This document shows positions 35,134 to 45,920 of a stretch of 64,000 bases of DNA, in pieces. Positions within the stretch are counted from its first letter, which is position 1. Every line of letters starts with the position of its first letter. The notes below the pieces were generated by a model. That model was not told the DNA's origin. It ran no database searches and saw only the letters and a list, made by a program, of their open reading frames with translations. The stretch is from Humulus lupulus. Lineage: Eukaryota; Streptophyta; Magnoliopsida; Rosales; Cannabaceae. The stretch covers positions 91,930,888 to 91,994,887 of the forward strand of contig NC_084796.1 in assembly GCF_963169125.1 (NCBI RefSeq), read 5' to 3'. The translations under genes were made by a program, and so were the position numbers.

Positions 35134-36249
35134 CTAAAGTAACCATGTTCGAACTTGTTTATTCTCGGTTTGATCCCTGGACTCCACCTCAATCTTGTCA
35201 CTTTCTGAATTTGTGTTTCCCTTTTGATTAATGTCAACACCTTCTGTCTTTGACCGGTCTTTAAATGCCATTTCTGATTCATTGAAAATCACATCATGAG
35301 TTATTATACACTTCCTTTGACCAAGTTTTAAACACCACAACTTGTACCCCTTAACTCCTTCTGGATAGCCTATGAACATACACTTGAGAGCTCTTGGTTC
35401 TAGTTTATCTTGCCTAATGTGTGCATAGGCAATACAACCAAATACCTTTAGTCTATCATAGCAAGGAGGGTGACCTGACCAAACCTCTTCAGGAGTTTTC
35501 ATGTTCAAAGTTGTAGATAGGCACCTGTTAAAAAAACCAGCTGCTACAACTATTTCTGCCCAGAAAATCTTTGGAAGACCATCACTTAATAGCATGCACC
35601 TGACCCTCTCAAGTATTGTTCTATTAAACCTTTCAGCAAAGCCAATTTATTGAGGAGTGCGAGCTACTGTTCTATGCCTCGCTATCCCATCCCTTTTACA
35701 GTAATCATCAATAAATTCAGAACAAAACTCCAGCCCATTGTCTGTCCTAAACCTCTTGATTTTTATTTCAGCTTGGTTCTCTATAAGTGCTTTCCAGTTT
35801 TTGAATTTCTCATAGGCTTCATCCTTAGTTTTCAGGATATGTATCCATAGTTTCCTTGAATAGTCATCGACTATTGATAAGAAATATCTAGCACCTGAAT
35901 GAGAAGGAGTTCTGGAGGGTCCCCATAAATCAGTATGTATGTAATCTAAGGTGCCTTTCGTTCTCCGATGTCCATCACTGAAATTTACTCTGCAAGACTT
36001 TCCATACACACAGTGTTCACAAAATCTCAGTTTTTCCACTTTACCTCCACATAACAACTCTTGTTTCCCAAGTTCAAACATACCCCTTTCACTTACATGC
36101 CCTAACCTCATGTGCCAAAGTTCAATCATTGATAAAATCCTTTCAAAAACCATAGCAACTGAGCCATTTATCACCTCACCTTCAAGAGAATACATCCCAT
36201 TTTTCCTTGTACCTTTCATGACAACCATGGATCCTATAACCACTTTCAA
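35134..36249 (-). pseudogene. Integrase of copia element D
   Basis: Minus strand. 35647-36249 has the zinc finger (LWHMRLGHVSERGM, then CEHCVYGKSC), first Asp in HTDLWGPSRTPS and second in FRTDNGLEF. The stop TAA near 35650 lies in TPQ-stop-IGFAERFN, just before the catalytic Glu. 35134-35595 continues with RCMLLSDGLPKIFWAE, TPEEVWSGHPP and KCMFIGYPEGVKGYKLW. The frame is nearly complete: one stop between two open parts. Confidence 0.88.
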
Positions 36250-36694
36250 GATTCGATTTTCTCCTTTGAAAATATACCCTTTTTTTTATCAATATCACCT
36301 AGAGAAATTAGATTCTTCTTTAATTCTGGTACATATCTAACATCTTGTAGAACTCTTTCAATTCCATCATGAAATCTAAATCAGATGGAGCCTATACCTG
36401 CTATTCTGCAAGATTTATTGTTACCAAGTAAGACTGATCCTCCTTCTTGCTCATCAAGATTCACAAACCATGATTTATTTGGTGTCATGTGAAATGAACA
36501 CCCTGAGTCCATGATCCATTCACTTTCTGCATATTCATAAGAGACCATTAAAGCTTCTACAGATTCATATCCATCTTGAATTATTGCTGCATTTTCAGAA
36601 TCTTTTAATCGATCACCACTTCTACTGTTTGGTCTTTCTGAACAGAAACGACGAGTATGGCCTTCCTTGGGACAATATTAACACTTTATGTTAG
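36250..36694 (-). pseudogene. Protease and zinc-knuckle end of Gag, copia element D
   Basis: Minus strand. Protease active site WIMDSGCSFHMTPNKSWF (catalytic Asp, about 36480-36535), followed by GGSVLLGNNKSCRIAGIGSI and DVRYVPELKKNLISLG. At the right end the second half of the gag zinc knuckle (KEGHTRRFC) is cut by element E at 36694. The other half lies at 45801-45830. Confidence 0.8.
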
Positions 36695-38876
36695 TGTAAC
36701 GACCCAAATTTGCTAATAAAGCTTAGGGCCTTGATTAGCGTGCCTGGAGGGCAATAGGTGAATTATGGATATAATATGTGAATTTATGTGAATATGTGAT
36801 AGTGATGTATGTTTAGTTGAATTAAATATGCATGTGGGCCCCGTTTGGTTATTAGGGGTATGTTTGAGGGTTTAGCCCGTTGAGGGTATAAATGTGATAA
36901 ATGTGATGAATGTGATAAATGTGATATATCTGTGTTATCGGGTTATAATGGGGTTGAGAATCCGACTCAGGGCGACTCAAGGGGTATTTCGGGTATTAGA
37001 TGTTTTATGGGGTTATCGGGTTATGGTAATAAATATTTGGAGATATATTTGAGGTTAGAATGTCTAGGATGGAATATTGGGGAAATTTACCATTTTGCCT
37101 TCGGGGATGTTTTTGGTGCCCCGAGCCTTGAGGTAACCTTAGAGATTAAGTTAAATAAAACAAAACTTAAGAAACAAACAGAACACTCTAAACCGACCCT
37201 TTTCCCTTCATCTTTTGGTTTTCTTCCTTCTCTCTTTTCTCTAAGTTTAGCAAGGGAAGCTTTGGGTGGAAATTAGTCAAGACTAAGGAATTCAGTTGGG
37301 ATTTAGGGGAGCTTGAAGCTTGGAGCTGGTTCAGAGACTCAGTCTAGCAAGGGTAAGTTTTAAATTATAAGGATTGTGTTTGGAATTTCTGCTTGTTTTC
37401 TTAGAGTATGCATGGTTTGGATTCTAGGACTGGTTTTGATTGTTTGATGGGTGTGGGAATTGGTTCTTGAGTTTGTTGGTATGTCTAAGTTGCATGAGTA
37501 TGAATTATGGGCTTAATTATGAGGTTGGGGGTGATTTTAGTTGAGATATGTGGAGTTTGGCTCGAAGGAAATTCAAGGAAATGGTGTTTTTTTGGGTTTC
37601 GAGGCGAGGGTCGCGGCCCTAGGAGGGGCATGCCGCAGGTCGTGTGCACACGAGGCCTTGGGAGGCCATGGTGCTCGAGGCGCGCCGCGGCGTTTGTCAA
37701 GCATGTCATGGCCCGTGCGTGTTCTAGGGAGGTGTTAGCCTCTGTTTTGAGGCTAGCCGCGGTGCTTGTGGGGTTGGGCCACGGCCCTAGTTCATGGTGC
37801 AGGGTGACTTGTGGATCTTGACTTGGGAACTTAATTGCTAAGACTAGGGATGGATTTTATCACCCAAATTGATAGAATTCAAGGTTCTGAAGATTAGAAT
37901 TATGAGTCAAATCTATTTAATGGATTAGAACTTGATGGACGAATATTGTTAATGCGTTGTGACTAAGGTTTCGGCGAGGCTCAGGTTAGGGGACCGTGCT
38001 CGGGACATCGGTGCTTGGAAAGCTCGGGACTCAGGTAAGAAAACCACTATTCCCATAGAGCTTGTATGCAGGGTCGGGCCCTATATAATTGTGCTATAGG
38101 GTGTAGCCCTTTGATTGATTTTATTCAAGTCTAGTATGTGCTTTACTATGCTTTGTATGCATATGTGTTAATGTTCAGCAAGAGCCGGGAACGGCGCAGA
38201 CTGAGGTCGGTAGGGGCCGGGAACGACAAGGGGACGGCAATGGCGTTAGGCACGTGAAGTGGAAGGCCGAGTGCGGCAAGGGGCCGGGAGAAGCATTGAG
38301 CACGTGGAGTTTGAGTTGCCAGGGCGAGACCCTGAAGGATACCTAGGATATCCTCACGGTGTGGACCGCGAACCCAGGGCCTGGTAAAGTTCCTGGGACG
38401 GCATGGCCGTATGTGTTTAGCCTATTGATGGCCTGTTTATATGCAAAGTGTTTGTTATGCATGTGTTTTCTGCTTGTGAGGCTTTTCTTGCTGGGCTTCG
38501 GCTCACGGGTGCTCTGTGGTGCAGGTAAGAGCAAGGGGAAAGTTGACCAACCATGAGTACGAAGAGCATGAAGCGGCGCGTACATGTTTGGCCTGCCTGG
38601 CTGCCACAGCCAGTGGTTTTGAGAGATGATTGTAGTAAAACCTAGATTTTGTCGTGTAGCCTACTTTGTTGTACCTATATGCTGTAAATATTTTATAATG
38701 GTATTTTGGGATCCCAAATGTCATGCACTTTATGATTTTCAGTAAATGGAATTATTTTCAAGGTTTATAACTCTGTTTATGATTTAATTACACTTTTGAT
38801 CTAAAACCTCGATGAGCGAGTTAAATGCATGCTTTAAACTCACTTAGTAACGGCTCTAAGGAAGTAGGGCGTTACA
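36695..38876 (+). repeat. 5' LTR of element E
   Basis: TGTAACGACC...GGGCGTTACA. It contains a GC-rich block (37600-37800) with CGCGGC-type motifs, a repeated CCGGGAACG-type block (38185-38300), AGGTAAGAAAA near 38034 and GGTGCAGGTAAG near 38518. The 114-codon ORF at 36932-37276 recurs shortened in the other LTR; it looks like chance. Confidence 0.9.
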
Positions 38877-38879
38877 ACT

Positions 38880-38891
38880 TGATATCAGAGC
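38880..38891 (+). promoter_or_regulatory. Primer-binding site of element E
   Basis: TGATATCAGAGC, one G-to-A change from TGGTATCAGAGC, three bases after the LTR. Confidence 0.85.
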
Positions 38892-39214
38892 GAGCCAAGG
38901 TTTATGGTTCTAGAGATTGACCGAACATGTACGCTCGCTGTCAGTGACAAGCTCGACTCAGGGTTGGTTGGTATGATTGACTAATATGCTTGAATATGTG
39001 CTTGAATGCCCTGTTTGCCTGCTTATTTCATATAGAGCATGATGAATGAGTTAACATATGCATGATGTCAAGGCATGGCCCGTTGTGTGTTATATGCTCT
39101 CTGTACGTTATGTGAATAACTATTTGTGGTTGGCTAATGTGTTTGGGAGGCGGTTTTGGATGTTGTTATCATGCCTGATGAGCGGCGTTGTTGGTTGCAA
39201 GCATATTTGTTGAG
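38892..39214 (+). other. Leader of element E
   Basis: No coding signal. The first ~75 bp (ACATGTACGCTCG, GACAAGCTCGACTCAGG) repeat the block seen in A, B and F. Confidence 0.5.
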
Positions 39215-40350
39215 ATGCCTCAACTATCATCTAGACTCCACGATAGTAAGGTCGAGGATGACAACCAGGGTCAGGACCCTCCACCTGCCCCACGAAATTG
39301 GCAAGAGATATTTTTCGAGATGGAAGCAAGACTGCAACGAACGGAGGAAGAGCTTCGACAGTTGAGGCAGCAGGCCCCACCACAGGTCACTAGGTTGCCA
39401 GTTCAGAAGGTTGTGGTGCCAGTACTGGTTCAACCTGTTATGGAGAGCAGCTAGGAACCTTTGAAGGTGGATCAAACCCACTGTGGGCAGAGTAGTGGAT
39501 AAATATGATTTCCTTAATTCAGGATTTTATGAGGGTTGAGGGAAATGAGAGGGTAGCTTGTGCTAGCTATATGTTCAGAGAAAATGCCCGCATCTTGTGG
39601 GACGTGGTAGTTCAGAGAAGGAACGTAACAGTTATGACTTGGGAAGAGTTCAGAAACATATTCAATGAAAAGTATTACAGTGTGGCAGTTCGAGTTGCGA
39701 AGGTTGACGAGTTCATCGACCTAACTCAGAATCAGTTGACCGTGACTGAGTATGCTTTGAGATTTGACAGATTGGTGAAGTTTGTGCCAGATCTAGTGCC
39801 GACTGATGCGGCAAGAAGAGACAGATTCATACGGGGTTTGAATGTTATGATTGCTCGTGATGTGAAGATTACCTTGAATCTAGAGACTACTACTTATGCT
39901 CAGGTTGTAGACAAGGCCCTTACAGTTGAGGGGGCGAAATATCAGATCTGGAAGGAAAGTGCTGTTAGGCGCGATGCTAGGAGGACAGTGCCTCCTTTTA
40001 TTGGATCCATTCGGGGAGGTGGCTCTAGTGAGCAGAAGAGGAAGGCCCCAGATTCCTTTGTTCCTCCCAGTTTAGATAGAAGGGCACGAGGTGCTTTTGT
40101 TGGCCGTCAGGGCAGAAGTGACTACTGGAGGAGCTTTCCAGTGTGTCCACGGTGCAGACGATGACGCCAGGGTGAGTGCAAGATTAAGGCCTGCTTTGTC
40201 TGTGGGAGTGCCAGTCATTTGAAGAGGGACTGTCCTCAAGTCAAGAAAGAGGAGCTGAAGCAGAGTGATAGTCTCACTCCTGCCAGGGTATTTACTTTGA
40301 CTCAGACTGAGGCGGAGGCTAGCCCTTCAGTTGTGACAGGTCAGATTTCT
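39215..40350 (+). pseudogene. Gag of element E
   Basis: N-terminal part starts MPQLSSRLHD at 39215 with DPPPAPRNWQEIFFEMEARL and a short coil. After a stop (TAG near 39452) and a frame change, the capsid core is open at 39505-40164 (ARILWDVVVQRRN, KVDEFIDLTQ, FIRGLNVM). A TGA at 40162-40164 replaces an Arg codon (CGA to TGA), then the same frame continues with the zinc knuckle CFVCGSASHLKRDC at about 40192-40236, intact. It carries on in frame into protease. Confidence 0.88.
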
Positions 40351-41319
40351 AGTGCTAGATCTTCTTATACTGCATTGTTTGATTCGGGAGCTACTCACTC
40401 ATTTGTGTCTGCTAGAGTGATAGATCAGCTGTGTAGACCTAGTGTTTTGTATACTAGGGGTTCTTAGACTTTATTGCCAACTGGGGAACTGGTAGTCTCT
40501 AGGAGATGGATTAGAACTTTACCATTAGAGGTATATGGTAGGGAGTTGTTTGCTGATCTGAATGAGCTTGCAATGGATGACTTCGACATGATTCTAGGGA
40601 TGGATTGGCTATCGAAGCATGGGGCGACAATTGACTGCAAGCGCAGGATGGTGACTTTTGAACCAGAAGGGGAGTTACCCTTTGTATTTGTGGGGATAGC
40701 TAGTGGACCGCAGTTACCTATGATTTCAGCATTGAAGGCTAGAGACTTGATGCAGGAAGGTTGCATAGGATTCGTAGTGAGCGTTGTGGATACTTATAGG
40801 GTGGTGTTGGTTGGACCAGATGAGACTAGATCGGTGTGTGAGTTTCCTGATTTGTTTCCAGCAGATCTGCCAGGGTTGCCGCCGCAGCGGGAGATTGATT
40901 TTGTCATAGAGTTGGTACCAGGAGCGGAACCAGTATCTAGGACAACTTATATAATGGCTCCGGTGGAATTGAAGGAGTTGAAGATTTATTTGCAGGAGTT
41001 ACTTAATTTGGGGTTCATCAGATCGAGTTTCTCGCCATGGGGTGCTCCAGTGTTTTTCGTCAAGAAGAAAGATGGAGCTCTTAGGATGTGTATTGATTAT
41101 AGGGAGCTAAACAAGTTGACCATTAAGAATAAGTACCCACTGCCTAGGATTGATGACTTGTTTGATCAGCTGCAGGGAAACACAGTGTTCTCTAAGATAG
41201 ATCTTCGGTCAGGTTACCATCAGTTAAGGATTAAAGAGGAGGACATACCAAAGACCGATTTCCAAACGAGTCAGAGACAGAGCATGAGCAGCATCTTCGA
41301 TTGGTATTGCAGCGGTTAA
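40351..41319 (+). pseudogene. Protease and truncated RT of element E
   Basis: Same frame as gag. Protease ALFDSGATHSFVSARV (catalytic Asp intact), stop TAG 40465-40467, then [76 protein letters not shown]. Near 41262-41266 a deletion of about 150 bp joins FQT to SQRQ. It removes the segment YGHYEF...FIDDILVYS found in B, C and F, including both catalytic Asp, and shifts the frame. The protein cannot have polymerase activity. Confidence 0.88.
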
Positions 41320-42020
41320 GGGAGCATAAGTTATATGCTAAGTTCAGTAAGTGCGAGTTCTGGTTACCGCAAGTTAAATTTCTGGGCCATATCGTCAGTA
41401 AGGAAAGGATTCTGGTTTACCCAAGTAAGATTGAGGCAGTCAGAGATTGGCCTAGACCGAGCAATGTTCCTGAAGTGAGGAGTTTTCTTGGTTTCGTGGG
41501 ATATTATCGGCAGTTCATTGAGGGGTTCTCTAGAATAGCTACGCCTTTGACAGAACTGACAAAGAAAAAGACAAGGTATGTCTGGATAGACAGATGTGAG
41601 AACATTTTCAAGGAGTTGAAGCGGTGACTGATCACCGCGCCAGTGTTGAGTCTGCCGACAGATAATGAAAAGTTTGTGGTTTATTGTGATGCATCTAGAC
41701 AGGGTTTGGGGTGTGTGTTGATGCAAGCTAGTAAGGTGATATCCTATGCCTCGAGACAGTTAAAGGAGTATGAGCAGAGATATCCCACACACGATCTGGA
41801 GTTGGCAGCGGTGGTATTCGCACTTAATATTTGGAGACATTATCTTTATGGTGAGAATTGCGAGATATATACTGACCATAAGATCTTGAAGTATTTCTTT
41901 ACTCTAAAGGATTTGAATATGCGCCAGAGACGGTGGCTGGAGTTGGTTAAGGTTTATGATTGTGATATCCTATACCATCCGGGGAAGGCTAATGTAGTGG
42001 CTGATGTATTGAGTCAAAAA
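41301..42020 (+). pseudogene. RT C-terminus and RNase H of element E
   Basis: [40 protein letters not shown], stop TGA 41625-41627 (same codon as in element B), then RNase [37 protein letters not shown] and [11 protein letters not shown]. The catalytic residues of RNase H are present. In the same frame it runs on into integrase. Confidence 0.86.
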
Positions 42021-43563
42021 GGCCCAGGACAGTTGTTTAGTTCGAGACAGATATCTGATAAGCTAGCCGAGGAGATGACTAGAGCGGGTATAGAGTTGGT
42101 GGTTGGTCGGTTAGCCAACATCACTCTTCAGTCTACACTTCTTGAGAGGATCAAGGAGGCGCAGGGGAAGGATTCCCAGTTGAGAGGTCACAGAGAGAAT
42201 GCCTTAGTCGGAGTGACTAAGGACTTTACTATTTCAGAGATAAGGTTACTGAAGTACAAGGGTCGGATCTGCATTCCGATGGATTCTGATATCCGATGGG
42301 AGATTTTAGATGAATTGCATACCACTCCCTATTCCTTGCATCCGGGTACGGCGAAGATGTACCAGGATTTGAGAGTTTTGTATTGGTGGTCGGGCATGAA
42401 GAGGGATGTGGTGGATTATGTGGCCAAGTTCTTAACTTGTCAGCAGGTGAAAGCTAAGCATCAGAGGCTAGTGGGGTTGCTGCAGCCTCTGGGGATTCCA
42501 GAATGGAAGTGGGAAGATATTACCATGGACTTCAAGTTGGTTTGCCGAGGACAGTGGGACAGCATGACTCGGTGTGGGTGATTGTGGATAGGTATACCAA
42601 GTCCGCCCACTTCTTGCCTGTTAGGACGACTTATACTATGTAGCAGTATGCTGAGTTATATGTGAAGGTGATTGTTCGACTTCATGGGGCTCTGAGGTCG
42701 ATAGTATCTAACAGGGACCCCACCTTCACTTCCAAGTTTTGGGAGAGTCTGCAGAAGGCTATGGGCACACAGTTTTGGTTTAGTACCGCTTATCATCCTC
42801 AGGTAGATGGACAGTCTGAGAGGACGATTCAGATATTGGAGGACATGTTGTGAGCCTATGTGCTACATTTTGGGGGATCGTGGAGTAAGTATCTTCCTTT
42901 GATCGAGTTCTCGTACAACAACAGCTATCAAGCGACGATCAGGGTGGCTCCGTATGAGATGCTTTATGGGAGGAAGTGTAGATCACCTATCCATTGGGAT
43001 GAGACAGGTGAGAGGAGGTATTTAGGACCTAAGATGGTTCAGAGGACAATGAGGCAGTTGAGAATATTAGAGCTCGAATGCTCGCCTCCCAGAGTCGTCA
43101 GAAGAGTTATTCAGACCTGAAATGCAGGAGCGTGGAATTTCATGTTGATGATCATGTGTTTCTTAGGGTTTCACCTCTGAGGGGAGTGAAACGGTTTGGT
43201 GTTCGGGGCAAGCTGAGCCCTAGGTTTGTTGGCCCCTTCGAGATTATGGAACGGGTTGGAGAGGTAGCTTACAGACAAGCGATGCCTCCAGCTTTGTCAG
43301 GGCTTCATGATTTTTTTCATGTGTCCATGCTCCAGAAGTATGTGTCAGATTCAATGCACATTCTGAGTTATGAAAATTTGGAGCTGGATCAGGATTTGTC
43401 CTATAAGGAGAAGCCGGTTCAGACTCTTGACCGGAAGGATAAAGTCTTACGGAGCAAGACCATTGCCTTGGTGAAAGTGTTGTGGAGGAACTGTAAGGTT
43501 GAGGAGGCGACGTGGGAACTTGAATCAGAGATGAGGGAGCGGTGTCCCGAGTTATTCAGGTAA
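42021..43563 (+). pseudogene. Integrase and chromodomain-like tail of element E
   Basis: Zinc finger [20 protein letters not shown] with [14 protein letters not shown]: the first Cys of the pair is Phe. The first core Asp is in TMDFKLV (frame lost at 42581); a TAG lies near 42640. The second Asp is in SNRDPTFTSKFWES and the Glu in VDGQSERTIQI (42662-42853); TGA 42851-42853 replaces an Arg codon. Then YNNSYQATIRVAPYEMLYGR (42860-43120). The last frame, 43078-43563, holds the C-terminal barrel region ([20 protein letters not shown]) and the chromodomain-like tail [20 protein letters not shown] with VKVLWRN and ATWELESEM. Confidence 0.86.
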
Positions 43564-43582
43564 TTTCGAGGACGAAATTTAT

Positions 43583-43598
43583 GAAAGGAGGGGATAGT
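43583..43598 (+). promoter_or_regulatory. Polypurine tract of element E
   Basis: AAAGGAGGGGATAG immediately before the TGTAACG of the 3' LTR. Confidence 0.8.
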
Positions 43599-45795
43599 TG
43601 TAACGACCCAAATTTGCTAATAAGGCTTAGGGCCTTGATTAGCGTGCCTGGAGGGCAATAGGTGAATTATGGATATAATATGTGAATATGTGATAGAGAT
43701 GCATGTTTAGTTGAATTAAATATGCATGTGGGCCTCGTTTGGTTATTAGGGGTATGTTTGAGGGTTTAGCCCATTGAGGGTATAAATGTGATAAATGTGA
43801 TGAATGTAATAAATGTGATATGTTTGTGATATATCTGTGTAGCACGATCCGAGACAGACCTAGGGAGCAGTTAGCCAAAAAGTCACAACGGGGTTGAGAA
43901 TCCGACTTAGGGAGAGTCGACGGGTATTTCGGGTATTAGATGTTTTATGGGGTTATCGGGTTATGGAAATAAATATTTCAAGATATATTTGAGGTTAGAA
44001 TGTCTAGGATGGAATATTGGGGAAATTTACCATTTTTCCCTCGGGGATGTTTTTGGTACCCCGAGCCTTGAGGTAACCTTAGAGATTAAGTTAAATAAAA
44101 CAAAACTTAAGATACAAATAGAACACTCTAAACCAACCCTATTCCCTTCATCTTTTGGTTTTCTTCCTTCTCTCTTTTCTCTAAGTTTAGCAAGGGAAGC
44201 TTTGGGTGGAAATTAGTCAAGACTAAGGAATTCAGCTGGGATTTAGGGGAGCTTGAAGCTTGGAGCTGGTTCAGAGACTCAATCCAGCAAGGGTAAGTTT
44301 TAAATTATAAGGATTGTGTTTGGAATTTCTGCTGGTTTTCTTAGAGTATGCATGGTTTGGATTCTAGGACTGGTTTTGATTGTTTGATGGGTGTGGGAAT
44401 TGGTTCTTGAGTTTGTTGGTATGTCTAAGTTGCATGAGTATGAATTATGGGCTTAATTCTGAGGTTGGGGGTGATTTTGGTTGAGATATGTGGAGTTTGG
44501 CTCGAATGAAATGCAAGGAAATGATGTTTTTTTGGGTTTGGAGGTGAGGGCCGCGGCCCGTGTGCACGCGAGGCCTTGGGAGGTCATGGTGCTCGAGGCG
44601 CGCCGCGGCGCTTGGCCAAGCATGCCGCGACCCGTGCGTGTTCCAGGGAGGTGTTAGCCTCTGTTTTGAGGCTAGCCGCGGCGCTTGTGGGGTTGGGCCG
44701 CAGCCCTAGTTCAAGGTGCAGGGTGACTTGTGGATCTTGACTTGGGAACTTAAATGCTAAGGCTCGAGATGGATTTTATCACCCAGATTGATAGAATTCA
44801 AGGTTCCAAAGATTAGAATTATGACTCAAAGCTATTAAATGGATTAGAACTTGATGGACGAATATTGTTAATCCGTTGTGACTAGGGTTTCGGCGAGGCT
44901 CGGGTTAAGGGACTGTGCCCGGGACATCGGTGCTTGGAAAGCTCGGGACTCAGGTAAGAAAACCACTATTCCCATAGAGCTTGTATGCAGGGCCGGGCCC
45001 TATATAATTGTGCTGTAGGGCGTAGCCTTTTGATTGAGTTTATTCATGTCTAGTATGTGCTTTACTATGTTTTGTATGCATATGTGTTAATGTTCGGCAA
45101 GAGCCGGGAACGGTGTAGGCCGAGGTCGGTATGGGCTGGGAACGGCAAAGGGCCGGGAACAGCGTTAGGCACGTGAAGTGCAAGGCCGAGTGCGGCAAGG
45201 GGCCAAAAGCAGCATTGAGCATGTGGAGTGTGAGTTGCCAGGGCGAGACCCTAAAGGATACCTAGGATATCCTCACAGTGTGGACCGCGAACCCAGGGCC
45301 TGGTAAAGTGCCTAGGACGCCATGGCCGTATGTGTTTAGCCTATTGATGGCCTATATTATATGCTAAGTGTGTGTTATGCATATGTTTTCTGCTTGTGAG
45401 GGTTTTCTTGCTGGGCTTCGGCGCACGGGTGCTCTGTGGTGCAGGTAAGGGCAAGGGGAAAGTCGACCAACCATGAGTACGGAGAGCATGAAGCAGCGCG
45501 TACATGTTTGGCCTACCTGGCTGTCACAGCCAGTGGTTTTGAGAGTTGATTGTAGTAAAACCTAGATTTTGTCGTCTAGCCGACGTTGTTGTACCTATAT
45601 GCTGTAAATATTTTTAAACGGTATTTTGGGATCCCAAATGTCATGCACTTTATGATTTTCACTAAATGGAATTATTTTCAAGGTTTATAACTCTGTTTAT
45701 GATTTAATTACAATTTTGACTTAAAACCTCGATTAGCGAGTTAAAGCACACTTTAAACTCACTTAGTAACGGCTCTAAGGAAGTAGGGTATTACA
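43599..45795 (+). repeat. 3' LTR of element E
   Basis: 2197 bp, about 95% like the 5' LTR by eye. It ends GTATTACA where the other ends GCGTTACA. GC-rich block at 44545-44705. Confidence 0.9.
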
Positions 45796-45800
45796 GTTAT

Positions 45801-45920
45801 GGACATTTCCACCATGCCCACTGTTACCACCATTTCTTGACTGGGATTTTGATCTTTTCCTGTCATTTTTGTTTTCTTTCTTCTGAGACCTACTTCTTAC
45901 TGACAAACCTTCACCATTAA
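45801..45920 (-). pseudogene. Gag middle part of copia element D
   Basis: Minus strand: NGEGLSVRSRSQKKENKNDR, then a Lys/Arg/Ser/Asn-rich linker with GGNSGHGGNVHN leading to the zinc knuckle split by element E. The right 24 bp (45897-45920) are repeated at 47416-47439. Confidence 0.7.
45897..45920. repeat. 24-bp direct repeat, left copy
   Basis: Identical to 47416-47439 (core GACAAACCTTCACCATTAA). Both are copia gag sequence and bound the Tat segment. Confidence 0.9.

Larger units (their letters stand above)
36695..45795 (+). mobile_element. Tekay-type element E nested in copia gag
   Basis: 5' LTR 36695-38876 (2182 bp), primer site, gag-pol, PPT and 3' LTR 43599-45795 (2197 bp). The target duplication is GTTAG (36690-36694) and GTTAT (45796-45800), one mismatch. 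It split the zinc knuckle codons of copia element D. The LTRs differ by a ~48-bp block present only in the right LTR (about 43839-43888) and a ~20-bp block present only in the left one (near 37620). RT has lost its catalytic motif, so this copy depends on others to move. Confidence 0.92.

Noticed and set aside
36932..37276. 114-codon ORF in the LTR of element E, with a related 89-codon ORF at 43947-44216
   Set aside because: They lie in paired LTRs, so similarity is automatic. There is no codon-like conservation with other LTRs and no domain.
37485..37821. Overlapping ORFs in the GC-rich part of the LTR of E
   Set aside because: Composition effect as above; not kept in the other LTR.
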